From Candidatus Binatia bacterium (GTDB taxonomy: Bacteria; Desulfobacterota; Binatia; HRBIN30): DNA of 64,000 bases. This document shows positions 9,251 to 17,144 of this stretch, one piece after another. The notes under the pieces were generated by a model. That model was not told the DNA's origin. It worked only from the letters and a program-made list of their open reading frames with translations, and searched no databases. Location of the stretch: contig BPIR01000002.1 of the NCBI GenBank assembly GCA_026004215.1, positions 361,844 to 425,843 of the forward strand. Reading direction: 5' to 3'. Made by a program: the position numbers and the translations under genes. How positions within the stretch are numbered: the first letter of the stretch is position 1; each line of letters begins with the position of its first letter.

Positions 9251-10345
9251 CTACTCCCGCGAGATGCGCAATCCCAGCCCGAGTCGCTGGCGGTCGTACC
9301 GTCCGGCCAGCACCGCCTCGCACCAGTCGCGATGTTCCACGTACCACTGCACGGTAGCCTCCAGTGCAACCATAAACTCGTGCCGCGGCGCCCACCCGAG
9401 TTCGGTGGTCACGCGGCTTGCATCCAAGGCGTAACGCCGATCGTGTCCTGGCCGGTCCTCCACGAAGCGTTTGAGCTCTGCATATGCTTCGAGCCCACGA
9501 GCGAGCATGCGTGCGTTTTCCCGTGCGGGCACAACCTGCTCGAGCACCCTACAAATCGCCTCCACCACTTCCAAATTCGTTCTCTGGTTACCTGCGCCAA
9601 TGTTGTACTGCGTGCCCGGCACACCACGTTCCAGGACGCCAAGCAAAGCTTCGCAATGATCGGTGACGTACAACCAATCGCGCACGTTTCCGCCATCGCC
9701 GTAAATGGGCAACTCGCGCGCGTCCAACGCGTTCAACACCATGAGGGGGATGAGTTTCTCGGGGTACTGATACGGGCCAAAGTTATTGGAGGAGTTGGTG
9801 AGCAGCACGGGCAGCCCGTATGTATGGTGGTACGCGAGAGCGAAATGATCGCCGGCAGCTTTGGAAGCAGCGTAAGGCGAGCGCGGCCGGTATGGCGTCA
9901 TCTCGCTTGCCGATTCTCCCTCGGGAATGGTGCCGTACACTTCATCGGTGGATACTTGCAAGAAGCGGAACTCTTCCCGCGCCTGCCGGGGTAGCTCGGC
10001 CCAAAAAGCCCGCACGCACTCCAGCAGCCGGAACGTTCCCAGCACGTTGGTGTGCACGAACGGGTCGGGGCAGTCGATGGAGCGGTCGACATGGGTTTCC
10101 GCGGCAAGATTCACGACCCACCTGGGACGGTACTGCTCCAGGAGGCGCCGCACCAACGCACCATCCGCAATGTCTCCACGGTAAAACACCAGCCGCGGAT
10201 CTTGCGGAACATTACCCTCGCTGGCTGCATAGGTGAGTTTGTCCAAGACGACGACGCGACCGACCTCGCGACCAAGAAGGAGGCGCACGAAGTTCGTGCC
10301 AATGAAGCCGGCCCCGCCACAAACAAGGATCGTTCGCTCCAACAT
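9251..10345 (-). CDS. rmlB: dTDP-glucose 4,6-dehydratase
   Basis: RmlB turns dTDP-glucose into dTDP-4-keto-6-deoxyglucose. The 364-residue protein is an extended SDR. It has the NAD loop GGAGFIG at residues 10-16, the substrate-binding STDEVYG and a YAASK catalytic Tyr/Lys pair. [18 protein letters not shown] is highly characteristic of the family. It is the upstream gene of the rmlB-rmlA pair and is transcribed away from the plus-strand MAT gene, with about 220 bp between them. The product could feed rhamnose or another deoxysugar for cell-surface glycans. Confidence 0.96.
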   Translation of the reverse strand: MLERTILVCGGAGFIGTNFVRLLLGREVGRVVVLDKLTYAASEGNVPQDPRLVFYRGDIADGALVRRLLEQYRPRWVVNLAAETHVDRSIDCPDPFVHTNVLGTFRLLECVRAFWAELPRQAREEFRFLQVSTDEVYGTIPEGESASEMTPYRPRSPYAASKAAGDHFALAYHHTYGLPVLLTNSSNNFGPYQYPEKLIPLMVLNALDARELPIYGDGGNVRDWLYVTDHCEALLGVLERGVPGTQYNIGAGNQRTNLEVVEAICRVLEQVVPARENARMLARGLEAYAELKRFVEDRPGHDRRYALDASRVTTELGWAPRHEFMVALEATVQWYVEHRDWCEAVLAGRYDRQRLGLGLRISRE

Positions 10346-10567
10346 CGCTTTGGCTCGATCGAGACGGCTTTGTCTTACTGGAGACCTCTGCGCTCTACAA
10401 TGCTTTGTTTTTCCGCACCGAGCCTCCTCGTTGCGGGCGGCAACGCCCGCACGGCTCGTCCCACACGCGCACTAGCCAGTCCCCAACGCCTTCAGTAAGG
10501 GTGTACGATGAATTCTCGGCCGGTCGAGAGGTTATCCATGAGCCCAATGCGATAGAGGGACCCCTGT
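10346..10567 (+). promoter_or_regulatory. Divergent intergenic region with nested hairpin, possible mat leader
   Basis: This region separates rmlB (minus) from the MAT gene (plus). It contains a perfect stem GCGGGCG-gcaa-CGCCCGC at 10433-10450 with a GNRA-type loop. An outer stem, CGAGCC at 10419-10424 with GGCTCG at 10453-10458, encloses it. It could be part of the plus-strand leader of the MAT gene or of the rmlB leader. No riboswitch consensus was recognised. Confidence 0.3.
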
Positions 10568-11761
10568 ATGCGTTTTGTGCTGGAGGCGCTGCAACAACAA
10601 CCGATTGCCAGACGCCGCTGCGAATTCGTGGAGGCCAAAGGCGTGGGGCATCCGGATACGATCTGCGATGCTCTCGTGGAATCCATTTCCGTGGCCCTTG
10701 CCCGCATGTACCTGGAGCGGCTTGGATTCGTCGCACATTTCAACGTAGACAAAGCGCTGCTGGCCGCAGGGCAGTGCGCGAAAACCTTTCTCGGCGGGCA
10801 AGTCGTACAGCCGATGCGGTTGTTCTTCGGCGATCGCGCCACGTTCGTCGCCGATGGCCAGAGCTTACCGGTTATCGACGCAGCGGAACAAGCAGTTGCC
10901 GAGTGGCTGCAAACCAACCTTCCGCGCGTGCGGCTTGGCCGAGAACTGGCCATCGAGCCGGTGCTGGCGCCGGGATCCGCGCCGCTGCGCCGTATCTACG
11001 GCCAGCCAGAGGAGGTTTTGTCCAACGACACTTCCGGTGCCGTCGGCTTCGCGCCGTTCACCCCCACCGAAGAGCTTACTCGTGCCGTGTGCACCTTCTT
11101 GAACAGCGAATCGTTCAAGCACGAGTTTCCCGACACCGGCCAAGACGTCAAGGTTTTCGCGGTACGCAGCGACCAGCGCATCGAGCTCACGATTGCCATG
11201 CCGTTTTTGTGCGAAGCCATCGACACCGAGGCAACGTACTTCCGGCGGAAGGAAGAAGTCCTCCATGCTCTCCAACGGGAGTTTTCGGGTGGAGGTTGCG
11301 AGCTGGATTTCCGCCTCAACACGCTCGACCAGCGAGGGCAAGGAGCCGATGGCCTGTATCTTACTCTCACCGGCACTTCGGCAGAAGATGCCGACTCGGG
11401 GCAAGTGGGCCGCGGTAATCGCCCGTATGGCTTCATCGCATTCGCGCGCCCGGTAGGCGGCGAGGCCGCGCCGGGCAAGAATCCCGTGGGCCACGTCGGC
11501 AAGATCTACAGTGTGGCGAGCCAACGAATCGCGGAACAAATCCACGCCCATTATCCCGAGTTGTTGGAGGTGTATGTTTCCCTGGCCGTGCGAATCGGCG
11601 AGCCGGTGGCGCAGCCGTGGGTCAGCGTACAACTACTGCTTCCTCCCGGGTCGTCGGTGGAGGAGTTCGCACCGTCGATCCAGGAGCTGGTTTCCCGCGA
11701 GGTCGAAGCGCTTCCGGAACTTTGGCGCGCGCTCCTAGCCGGCAAGTTCCGCGTTTACTGA
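10568..11761 (+). CDS. mat: S-adenosylmethionine synthetase, archaeal type
   Basis: This 397-residue protein matches the archaeal methionine adenosyltransferase family, not the bacterial MetK type. CEFVEAKGVGHPDTICDALV near residue 20, HFNVDKALLAAGQ and the C-terminal GGGGCELDFRLNTLDQRG-like region and QLLLPPGSS are typical. It makes S-adenosylmethionine from methionine and ATP. The length equals the archaeal family norm of about 400. It stands alone on the plus strand. S-adenosylmethionine is needed by the radical-SAM HpnH encoded 27 kb away, though any functional link is inference. The ribosome site is weak. A bacterial metK elsewhere in the genome cannot be excluded. Confidence 0.92.
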   Translation: MRFVLEALQQQPIARRRCEFVEAKGVGHPDTICDALVESISVALARMYLERLGFVAHFNVDKALLAAGQCAKTFLGGQVVQPMRLFFGDRATFVADGQSLPVIDAAEQAVAEWLQTNLPRVRLGRELAIEPVLAPGSAPLRRIYGQPEEVLSNDTSGAVGFAPFTPTEELTRAVCTFLNSESFKHEFPDTGQDVKVFAVRSDQRIELTIAMPFLCEAIDTEATYFRRKEEVLHALQREFSGGGCELDFRLNTLDQRGQGADGLYLTLTGTSAEDADSGQVGRGNRPYGFIAFARPVGGEAAPGKNPVGHVGKIYSVASQRIAEQIHAHYPELLEVYVSLAVRIGEPVAQPWVSVQLLLPPGSSVEEFAPSIQELVSREVEALPELWRALLAGKFRVY

Positions 11762-11777
11762 AACGGGGCAAACCGCT

Positions 11778-12557
11778 CTAGCGCCGCAGCATGTCGGGCT
11801 GCTTGAATGCGGTCCAGCCGCGGTCACAGGGCAGCACTGCGCCGGTAAAACTCCGGCCACGCTCGGAAGCGAGAAACACCACCACCTCGGCCACCTCTTC
11901 CGGCGTTTGCAAACCCATTGCATGCCCGCGGGCAAACGCCTCTTTGAGCTCCTCGTTTTGCCAAATGATGGCATTCATGGGCGTGTCCACATAACCCGGG
12001 CATATGGCATTGACCCGAATCCCCAGCGCCGCGCAGCCCGGTGCCATAGACCTTGTCAGGGCCGCTACACCTCCTTTGCTGGCCGCATAGGCATCGAGGC
12101 CTCCCAGGGGAAGTAACGCCATAGACGAGGCAGCATTGATGATGGCCCCACCACCGGCCTTGGCCATTTCCGGAATGGCAAAGTGCGAGCAGTAAAAAGT
12201 TCCCGACAGGTTTACCCGTAACACGCGGTCCCAAACCTCAGGGGACACTGCCGGGGTAAATCCATCCTCCAAAGGCAAAGCAATTCCGGCATTATTGTAC
12301 AGGATGTGGAGTCCACCGAACGCAGACACAGCCTCCCGCACCAGCCGCTCGCATTCCGAGGATTGACCGACGTCCGCCGGAACGAAACGGGCCACACCCC
12401 GCGCCTTGCGCACGAGTGCCGCAGTGGCCTCGCCGGACATGGAATCCACGTCGCTCACCACCACGGCCGCACCCTCTCGGGCTAAAGCCAGACAAGTTGC
12501 GCGACCAATCCCCGATCCGCCACCGGTGACGATTGCAACTTTCCCTTCCAGCAGCAT
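11778..12557 (-). CDS. SDR family NAD(P)-dependent oxidoreductase
   Basis: This 259-residue classical short-chain dehydrogenase has TGGGSGIG at residues 11-18 for NAD(P) binding, NNAG near residue 90 and a catalytic YAASK. The Asp after the second strand (VVVSDVD) suggests a preference for NAD(H). AGGAGG lies 8 bp upstream of the ATG. The substrate cannot be told from sequence; 3-ketoacyl or alcohol dehydrogenase activity is common in the family. It is the last gene of a minus-strand array and converges with the MAT gene, with only 16 bp between stops. Confidence 0.9.
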   Translation of the reverse strand: MLLEGKVAIVTGGGSGIGRATCLALAREGAAVVVSDVDSMSGEATAALVRKARGVARFVPADVGQSSECERLVREAVSAFGGLHILYNNAGIALPLEDGFTPAVSPEVWDRVLRVNLSGTFYCSHFAIPEMAKAGGGAIINAASSMALLPLGGLDAYAASKGGVAALTRSMAPGCAALGIRVNAICPGYVDTPMNAIIWQNEELKEAFARGHAMGLQTPEEVAEVVVFLASERGRSFTGAVLPCDRGWTAFKQPDMLRR

Positions 12558-12659
12558 GGCGGCGTCCTCCTGTGGTAACCTCGCGAACTCGGCTCAGACT
12601 TCCACAATCCGCAAGCGTTCACAACGACGCGAACATGCCGCCGGTGCGCGCGTCGCCCG

Positions 12660-13439
12660 TCAGGCGGGCGCACTGCCTCGGTCACCCGCAGTACTGCGGG
12701 CAAGCAGGCTACGGAACCGCCGCGCATCGTTCCACATGGCCACATTATTGAAGAACACCCAGGCCATCGCATAGGCGCGAGCCCAGTGGGCAACGTGCCG
12801 CAGGTCGTCTTCCGAGAACTCGTACCGGTAACCGCTTCGGCCGTGCAAGCGAAAGTACGCCTCGGGTTGGCCCGCCGCATCGGGCGGAGGAAGCACGAAC
12901 GGATCACCCGCGCGCAACCAGCCCAACTCCCGGCACAGTGCATCGGTTCGCTCTGCGGTCCATTTTGGCCCCCGGGGCTCGAAGGCGATCCGCACCTCAG
13001 GGTGTTTCTCCCACCCGGCAAAGGCGCGCAGGCGGCGCAGGTTCTCCGGTTCCGGTTCGAACCGCGCCGGGGTTTGAATCAGCACGATCGGCGCCTCGAG
13101 GACACGGGCACACTCCAAAGTCTCCCGCCAAGCCGCACGTACCCATTCGTTGTCTCGGAAGGCCCCCACAACCGCGTTTGCCGGCAAGCGGCGGCGCAAC
13201 CTGCGATATGTCGGGCTATTCCGCTCGTGCGTCACGAGCTGAGAGCACTTCACGGTGAACGCGAAGCCCGGCGGAGCCGCAGCCCGCCAGCGCTCCAAGG
13301 TGGAGGCCCGAGGCGGATCGTAAAAGGTTTGCTGCACCTCGACGGTATCGAGGGCCGCAAAATAGCGGCTCCGTGCCGCAGCCCACCCGCAGCATCCCAC
13401 GCGAATCCGGCATCCTCCCTCGCCCCGCACTGCACTCAT
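12660..13439 (-). CDS. DUF72 (YecE family) protein
   Basis: This 259-residue protein matches DUF72. It has an N-terminal VGCCGWAAARSRYFAALDTVEVQQTFY-type strand (quoted in part) and the block FAFTVKCSQLVTHER. AFEPRGPKW and the C-terminal YAMAWVFFNNV follow. The fold is a TIM barrel related to xylose isomerase-like enzymes, but no reaction has been assigned to the family. It has no signal peptide. It lies 40 bp downstream of the GT-C-like membrane protein and about 100 bp upstream of the SDR on the same strand. Confidence 0.88.
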   Translation of the reverse strand: MSAVRGEGGCRIRVGCCGWAAARSRYFAALDTVEVQQTFYDPPRASTLERWRAAAPPGFAFTVKCSQLVTHERNSPTYRRLRRRLPANAVVGAFRDNEWVRAAWRETLECARVLEAPIVLIQTPARFEPEPENLRRLRAFAGWEKHPEVRIAFEPRGPKWTAERTDALCRELGWLRAGDPFVLPPPDAAGQPEAYFRLHGRSGYRYEFSEDDLRHVAHWARAYAMAWVFFNNVAMWNDARRFRSLLARSTAGDRGSAPA

Positions 13440-13479
13440 GGCCGAATGATGTCCGGTGGCGGATGGAACATTTTACGCT

Positions 13480-14985
13480 TCACGGAAACCACCTCAGAAT
13501 CGGCTTTTCCGGCTCGCTGGCGGAAACGGCAAACGCTGCCAGACGGTCTTGGCGCACATACAAAACTGCCACGCCGTCGGAATACACGCGCACCCAACCT
13601 GGTTCGCGTTGCAACGGATGCACGGTGCCCGCAGGCAACAAAACTGCTTCGGTCGGGTAGTGAAGCAGCAACCGGCGCCATCCCGGCTCTCCGCGAAAAA
13701 AGGCGAAGTTATCGGCAACGACTCGGGTGGGATACACAGTGGCAAAACGACCGTCCAGCGAGGGCTTGATCGCCGGTGCTAAGTGCCAGAGGACATATCC
13801 CCCCCAGTCGAGCGGCACCGCCAGGTTTCCCTCTGCGCGGCCGTCGCGAAGCGCCTGCACCGCTCGGACCGGATACTCGCGCGGATCGAAAACGAAGCGA
13901 GCGCGACTGTCGCGCAGCGATGCGGCCGCCGCGACGATTTGCAAAGCCGCGATGATCGCCACGCCTGCCAGCACGATACGCTGGGCAGCCAACGACAATT
14001 CGAGCCCAGCTCCGCGCAAGCTCGCTGCCGCACCGTGAAACTGCGCAAACAGCAACGGCACCACGCACAAGGCGAACACCGGTGTGTGGCGCTGGTGCCG
14101 CAGGGCAAAACCCAGCACCGCCAGCGCAAGCACGGAGCGCCAGAGGAAGGGAGGGCGGCGCGGCAGCCAAGCAAGCGTTGCGACGAAAACCAGCGCCAGC
14201 AAGATGAAGGGAAGGTGCTCGCTGGCGAGCGACACTGGCTGCCACTCGCTGATGGGATGTGGCCGCCCGAGCTCATCGGCAAGGTAGGCGTACAGACCCG
14301 GGCCGTAAGGATTGAGCCATGTCGCCGCGAACGCAGCGAGGAGAAGCACTGCACGCCGCAGAAGCTCGACGTGGCCGCCGAACACGCCAAAACCCGCGAA
14401 GAGCGCCAGCGCCACCAACCCGAGCAGAACCCCGCCATGGGCATTCACCCAAAACGCAAACCCCAACACAATCGCCACCGAAATACGACGGTAGCCTCGC
14501 TCCCAGACAGCCAGAGCTGCGAGGAGCGCCGGCAACAACACGTACGTAGTCAACTGCGGGCGCATCGCCCAACCGCGCGCAAGAACCGGAATCACCAAGA
14601 TCATGGTGATGCCCCAAGGCCATGTCCCGACCGTCGGGCGCTCCTCTTCACGACAAGCGGCGGCCCGGGTTTTTTCAAGCTGCTGCAAGGCGCAAGCGCA
14701 CATCGCCACGCAAAGGCCGACGAACACGAGCTTCAATAAGAACAAAGCTCGACTGCCACCGCTGTCGAACACCCAAAAGGCCGCAACCTGCCACAGCCAC
14801 TCGTGATCCGTCCAGGGAGACCCGTAGGCCGTATAACTGAGTTCATCCGCGCGGGGCACGGCGCCGTGCTGGAGGATCCATCGTCCGGCGAACAAGTGCA
14901 TCCAAAGATCGTTGTCCGCCTCCGGGACCACCCCGAAATAGAGGGTGCTGGCGACGACCGCCGCCGGCCAGACTCGACGAGCCAT
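13480..14985 (-). CDS. Polytopic membrane protein, GT-C glycosyltransferase-like
   Basis: This 501-residue protein is strongly hydrophobic, with about ten predicted membrane helices. A first external loop reads EADNDLWMHLFAGRWILQ, with acidic residues just after helix 1 and a following PRADELSYT. That pattern is typical of GT-C fold transferases that use lipid-linked sugars. A soluble region of about 100 residues lies at the C terminus. No specific family could be named and the substrate is unknown. It starts 10 bp after the sppA stop and is probably co-transcribed with it. A general unknown membrane protein remains possible. Confidence 0.7.
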   Translation of the reverse strand: MARRVWPAAVVASTLYFGVVPEADNDLWMHLFAGRWILQHGAVPRADELSYTAYGSPWTDHEWLWQVAAFWVFDSGGSRALFLLKLVFVGLCVAMCACALQQLEKTRAAACREEERPTVGTWPWGITMILVIPVLARGWAMRPQLTTYVLLPALLAALAVWERGYRRISVAIVLGFAFWVNAHGGVLLGLVALALFAGFGVFGGHVELLRRAVLLLAAFAATWLNPYGPGLYAYLADELGRPHPISEWQPVSLASEHLPFILLALVFVATLAWLPRRPPFLWRSVLALAVLGFALRHQRHTPVFALCVVPLLFAQFHGAAASLRGAGLELSLAAQRIVLAGVAIIAALQIVAAAASLRDSRARFVFDPREYPVRAVQALRDGRAEGNLAVPLDWGGYVLWHLAPAIKPSLDGRFATVYPTRVVADNFAFFRGEPGWRRLLLHYPTEAVLLPAGTVHPLQREPGWVRVYSDGVAVLYVRQDRLAAFAVSASEPEKPILRWFP

Positions 14986-14995
14986 CCCTGCTCGA

Positions 14996-16063
14996 TCAGG
15001 GTGTCAGAGCCAGGCCGGGACTCCCCGTGCCCTCGGGAACCCAAAGGTACCAGAACTGGGGCCCGCTCGAGAATGCGCCCAGTTCGAGCGGAAACACTTG
15101 AACCAGGAGAGGGAGCGGCGCGCGACTCGTGGAGTAAATATTTTCCGCGTACTGCATCGGCCGACGATAGGCAACGATCGTCGCCTCGCTAAGGTTCGCC
15201 TGCTGTTTGGCGCGCTCGATCGCATCCTCGAGATAGCCAATGCGGTCCACCAAGCCGAGCACCAGTGCTTCGTCTGCGTGCACCACGCGGCCATCGCGGA
15301 TCTTCTCCAGTGCTCCCGGCGCAAGCCCTGGCCGGCGCTCGCGAACGATGGCCAAAAAACGCTCGTGCATCGCGGTGAGGATGCCTTGCAGCACTGCCTC
15401 ATCGGCTGGTGTCATCGGTCGCAACGGCGAGCCGGCATCCTTGAGCACCCCCGATTTGAGGGTTTGATTTTTGATTCCGAGTTTGTCGAGCAAACCACTG
15501 AAATTCAGCCCAGCCAGGAGAACGCCCACACTCCCCGTTACCGTCGTCGGGCTCGCGACAATCTCGTCGGCGGCCAATGCCACGTAATACGCTCCTGAAG
15601 TTCCCACATCAAGCAAGTGCGCGATCACCGGCCGGCCTGTTCGAGCCCGAAAATCGCGAATCTCGTGGTACAACGTATCGCTCGCGGTCACCGTGCCTCC
15701 CGGACTATTCACGCGCAGGACAACCGCGCGCACCCGTTCATCCTCCGAGGCCCGCTTCAATTCCTCTCGCACTCTGGCCAACACACTCGGGGGCGCGGTC
15801 CCCAAAAGCCCGGGCCGCTCAGTGGAGACGATCAGGTGCGACACGTCCACCAGCAACACCTTGTCCTTGCCGCTGCCCTCCAGCTTGCGCTCCACGAGCT
15901 CCTCCGGGCGGGTCCGAAACGGGTTCAAATCGGCTTGAACGAAGAAACAACCCGCGTGGCACAGCAGTACAACATTCCACAGCGACCCGGCGGCAAGTCG
16001 TTGCAACCCGTTCCACCGCGAGCGCCGGGCTCGCCTCGCACCTGCGTCCACCGACAACCGCAT
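14996..16063 (-). CDS. sppA: Signal peptide peptidase SppA, short (36-kDa) type
   Basis: This 355-residue S49 peptidase probably clears signal peptide remnants at the inner membrane. The nucleophile Ser is in GTSGAYYVA (Ser156) and the general base Lys in LKSGVLKDAG (Lys203), the single-domain Ser/Lys arrangement. A hydrophobic stretch ending in CHAGC near residue 39 could be a membrane anchor or lipobox. It lies 10 bp after the luciferase-like gene and 10 bp before the GT-C-like gene, so the three probably form one unit. A second, long-form SppA lies at 22.5 kb. Confidence 0.9.
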   Translation of the reverse strand: MRLSVDAGARRARRSRWNGLQRLAAGSLWNVVLLCHAGCFFVQADLNPFRTRPEELVERKLEGSGKDKVLLVDVSHLIVSTERPGLLGTAPPSVLARVREELKRASEDERVRAVVLRVNSPGGTVTASDTLYHEIRDFRARTGRPVIAHLLDVGTSGAYYVALAADEIVASPTTVTGSVGVLLAGLNFSGLLDKLGIKNQTLKSGVLKDAGSPLRPMTPADEAVLQGILTAMHERFLAIVRERRPGLAPGALEKIRDGRVVHADEALVLGLVDRIGYLEDAIERAKQQANLSEATIVAYRRPMQYAENIYSTSRAPLPLLVQVFPLELGAFSSGPQFWYLWVPEGTGSPGLALTP

Positions 16064-16073
16064 GATACGAACC

Positions 16074-17009
16074 TCAACGAAACGCAGGCATCACCCGTTC
16101 CGCGAACAGGCGGGCGGGTTCGCGCGTGTCGCGCCCAAAAAATTCCATCACGAACATCGTGCACCCCAAATCCAGATGCGCATGGATCCGCTCGATGATT
16201 CGTTCCGGGCTGCCCGCAAGGGTCAATGGCCCCGGGGTCCCCATGTGGCCGCCGTAAATTGCTTGGGCTTTCTCCAGTTTTGCCCGCGCATCCGCCTCGT
16301 CCGTGCCAATGACCACCAAACACTGCTGGGAAATCGTCAGGGATTCCCAAGGGCGATCCACTTGGGCGCAGTGTTCCCGGAGTTTGGCGATCTTGTGCGC
16401 CAGCTCGTTTTGATTCACGGCCAAGTTGTTCCAGATGTCCGCGTGTGCGGCTACCAAATGCAACAAGACCCGCTCACCGCCTCCGCCAATTAAAAGCTGG
16501 GGCCGCGGTTGCTGCACTGGCTTCGGTTCACAAAAGGCTTCATGAACTTTGAAGTGCCTTCCCTCGAAGGTGACCTGCGGCTCGACCCACAACCGCTTCA
16601 CGATCACCGCCGCCTCTTCGAGCTGCTCCAGCCGTTGGCGCAGCGGTGGGAACGGAAAACCGTAGCCCTCGAATTCCATTTGGAACCAGCCACTCCCTAA
16701 ACCCACAATGACCCGCCCGCCGCTGATCTGATCCAACGTGGCAGCCATCTTGGCCAGCAAGGCCGGATTCCGAAAGCCGACCGGACTGACCAACGTCCCT
16801 AGCCGTACCCGCTGGGTTACAGCCGCCACCGCGGACAACGTGGTCCAAGCTTCCAAGATGGGAAGCTGGGGCATCGGAACCCCGAACAGATGATCGTTGA
16901 GCCAGACAGAGTCGAAGCCCAAAGCGTCGAAGGTCTCCGCGGCCGCGCGAGTTTCCGGCCAGCTTCGCTTGATCTGCGGCAATGTTACCCCGAAGTGTAC
17001 TGTTCCCAC
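16074..17009 (-). CDS. LLM class (luciferase-like) F420-dependent oxidoreductase
   Basis: This 311-residue luciferase-like oxidoreductase has FGVTLPQIKRSW at the N terminus and RVRLGTLVSPVGFRNPALLAKMAATLDQIS (quoted in part), which is very similar to the exported homologue at 46 kb. GRVIVGLGSGWF follows. It starts with GTG at 17009, preceded by AAAGGAGG at good spacing. F420 or FMN use is inferred from the family. It heads the minus-strand array with sppA. uvrA diverges upstream, with about 135 bp between the starts. Confidence 0.88.
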   Translation of the reverse strand: MGTVHFGVTLPQIKRSWPETRAAAETFDALGFDSVWLNDHLFGVPMPQLPILEAWTTLSAVAAVTQRVRLGTLVSPVGFRNPALLAKMAATLDQISGGRVIVGLGSGWFQMEFEGYGFPFPPLRQRLEQLEEAAVIVKRLWVEPQVTFEGRHFKVHEAFCEPKPVQQPRPQLLIGGGGERVLLHLVAAHADIWNNLAVNQNELAHKIAKLREHCAQVDRPWESLTISQQCLVVIGTDEADARAKLEKAQAIYGGHMGTPGPLTLAGSPERIIERIHAHLDLGCTMFVMEFFGRDTREPARLFAERVMPAFR

Positions 17010-17144
17010 TCGACCCTCCTTTGCGATCCGCAGTTAGCACAGGAGCGCGAGGCGTAGAAACCACCGCACGCGCGCCCGAGTGGGGCGCGAGCGCAGCGCT
17101 TGACGAAACCGGCCTCGGCGGCAAGTTTCCCCCGACACACGGGC

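Noticed and set aside
17100-17144. TTG start of uvrA
   Set aside because: Family alignment begins at the ATG at 17145; the 15 extra residues are unrelated.
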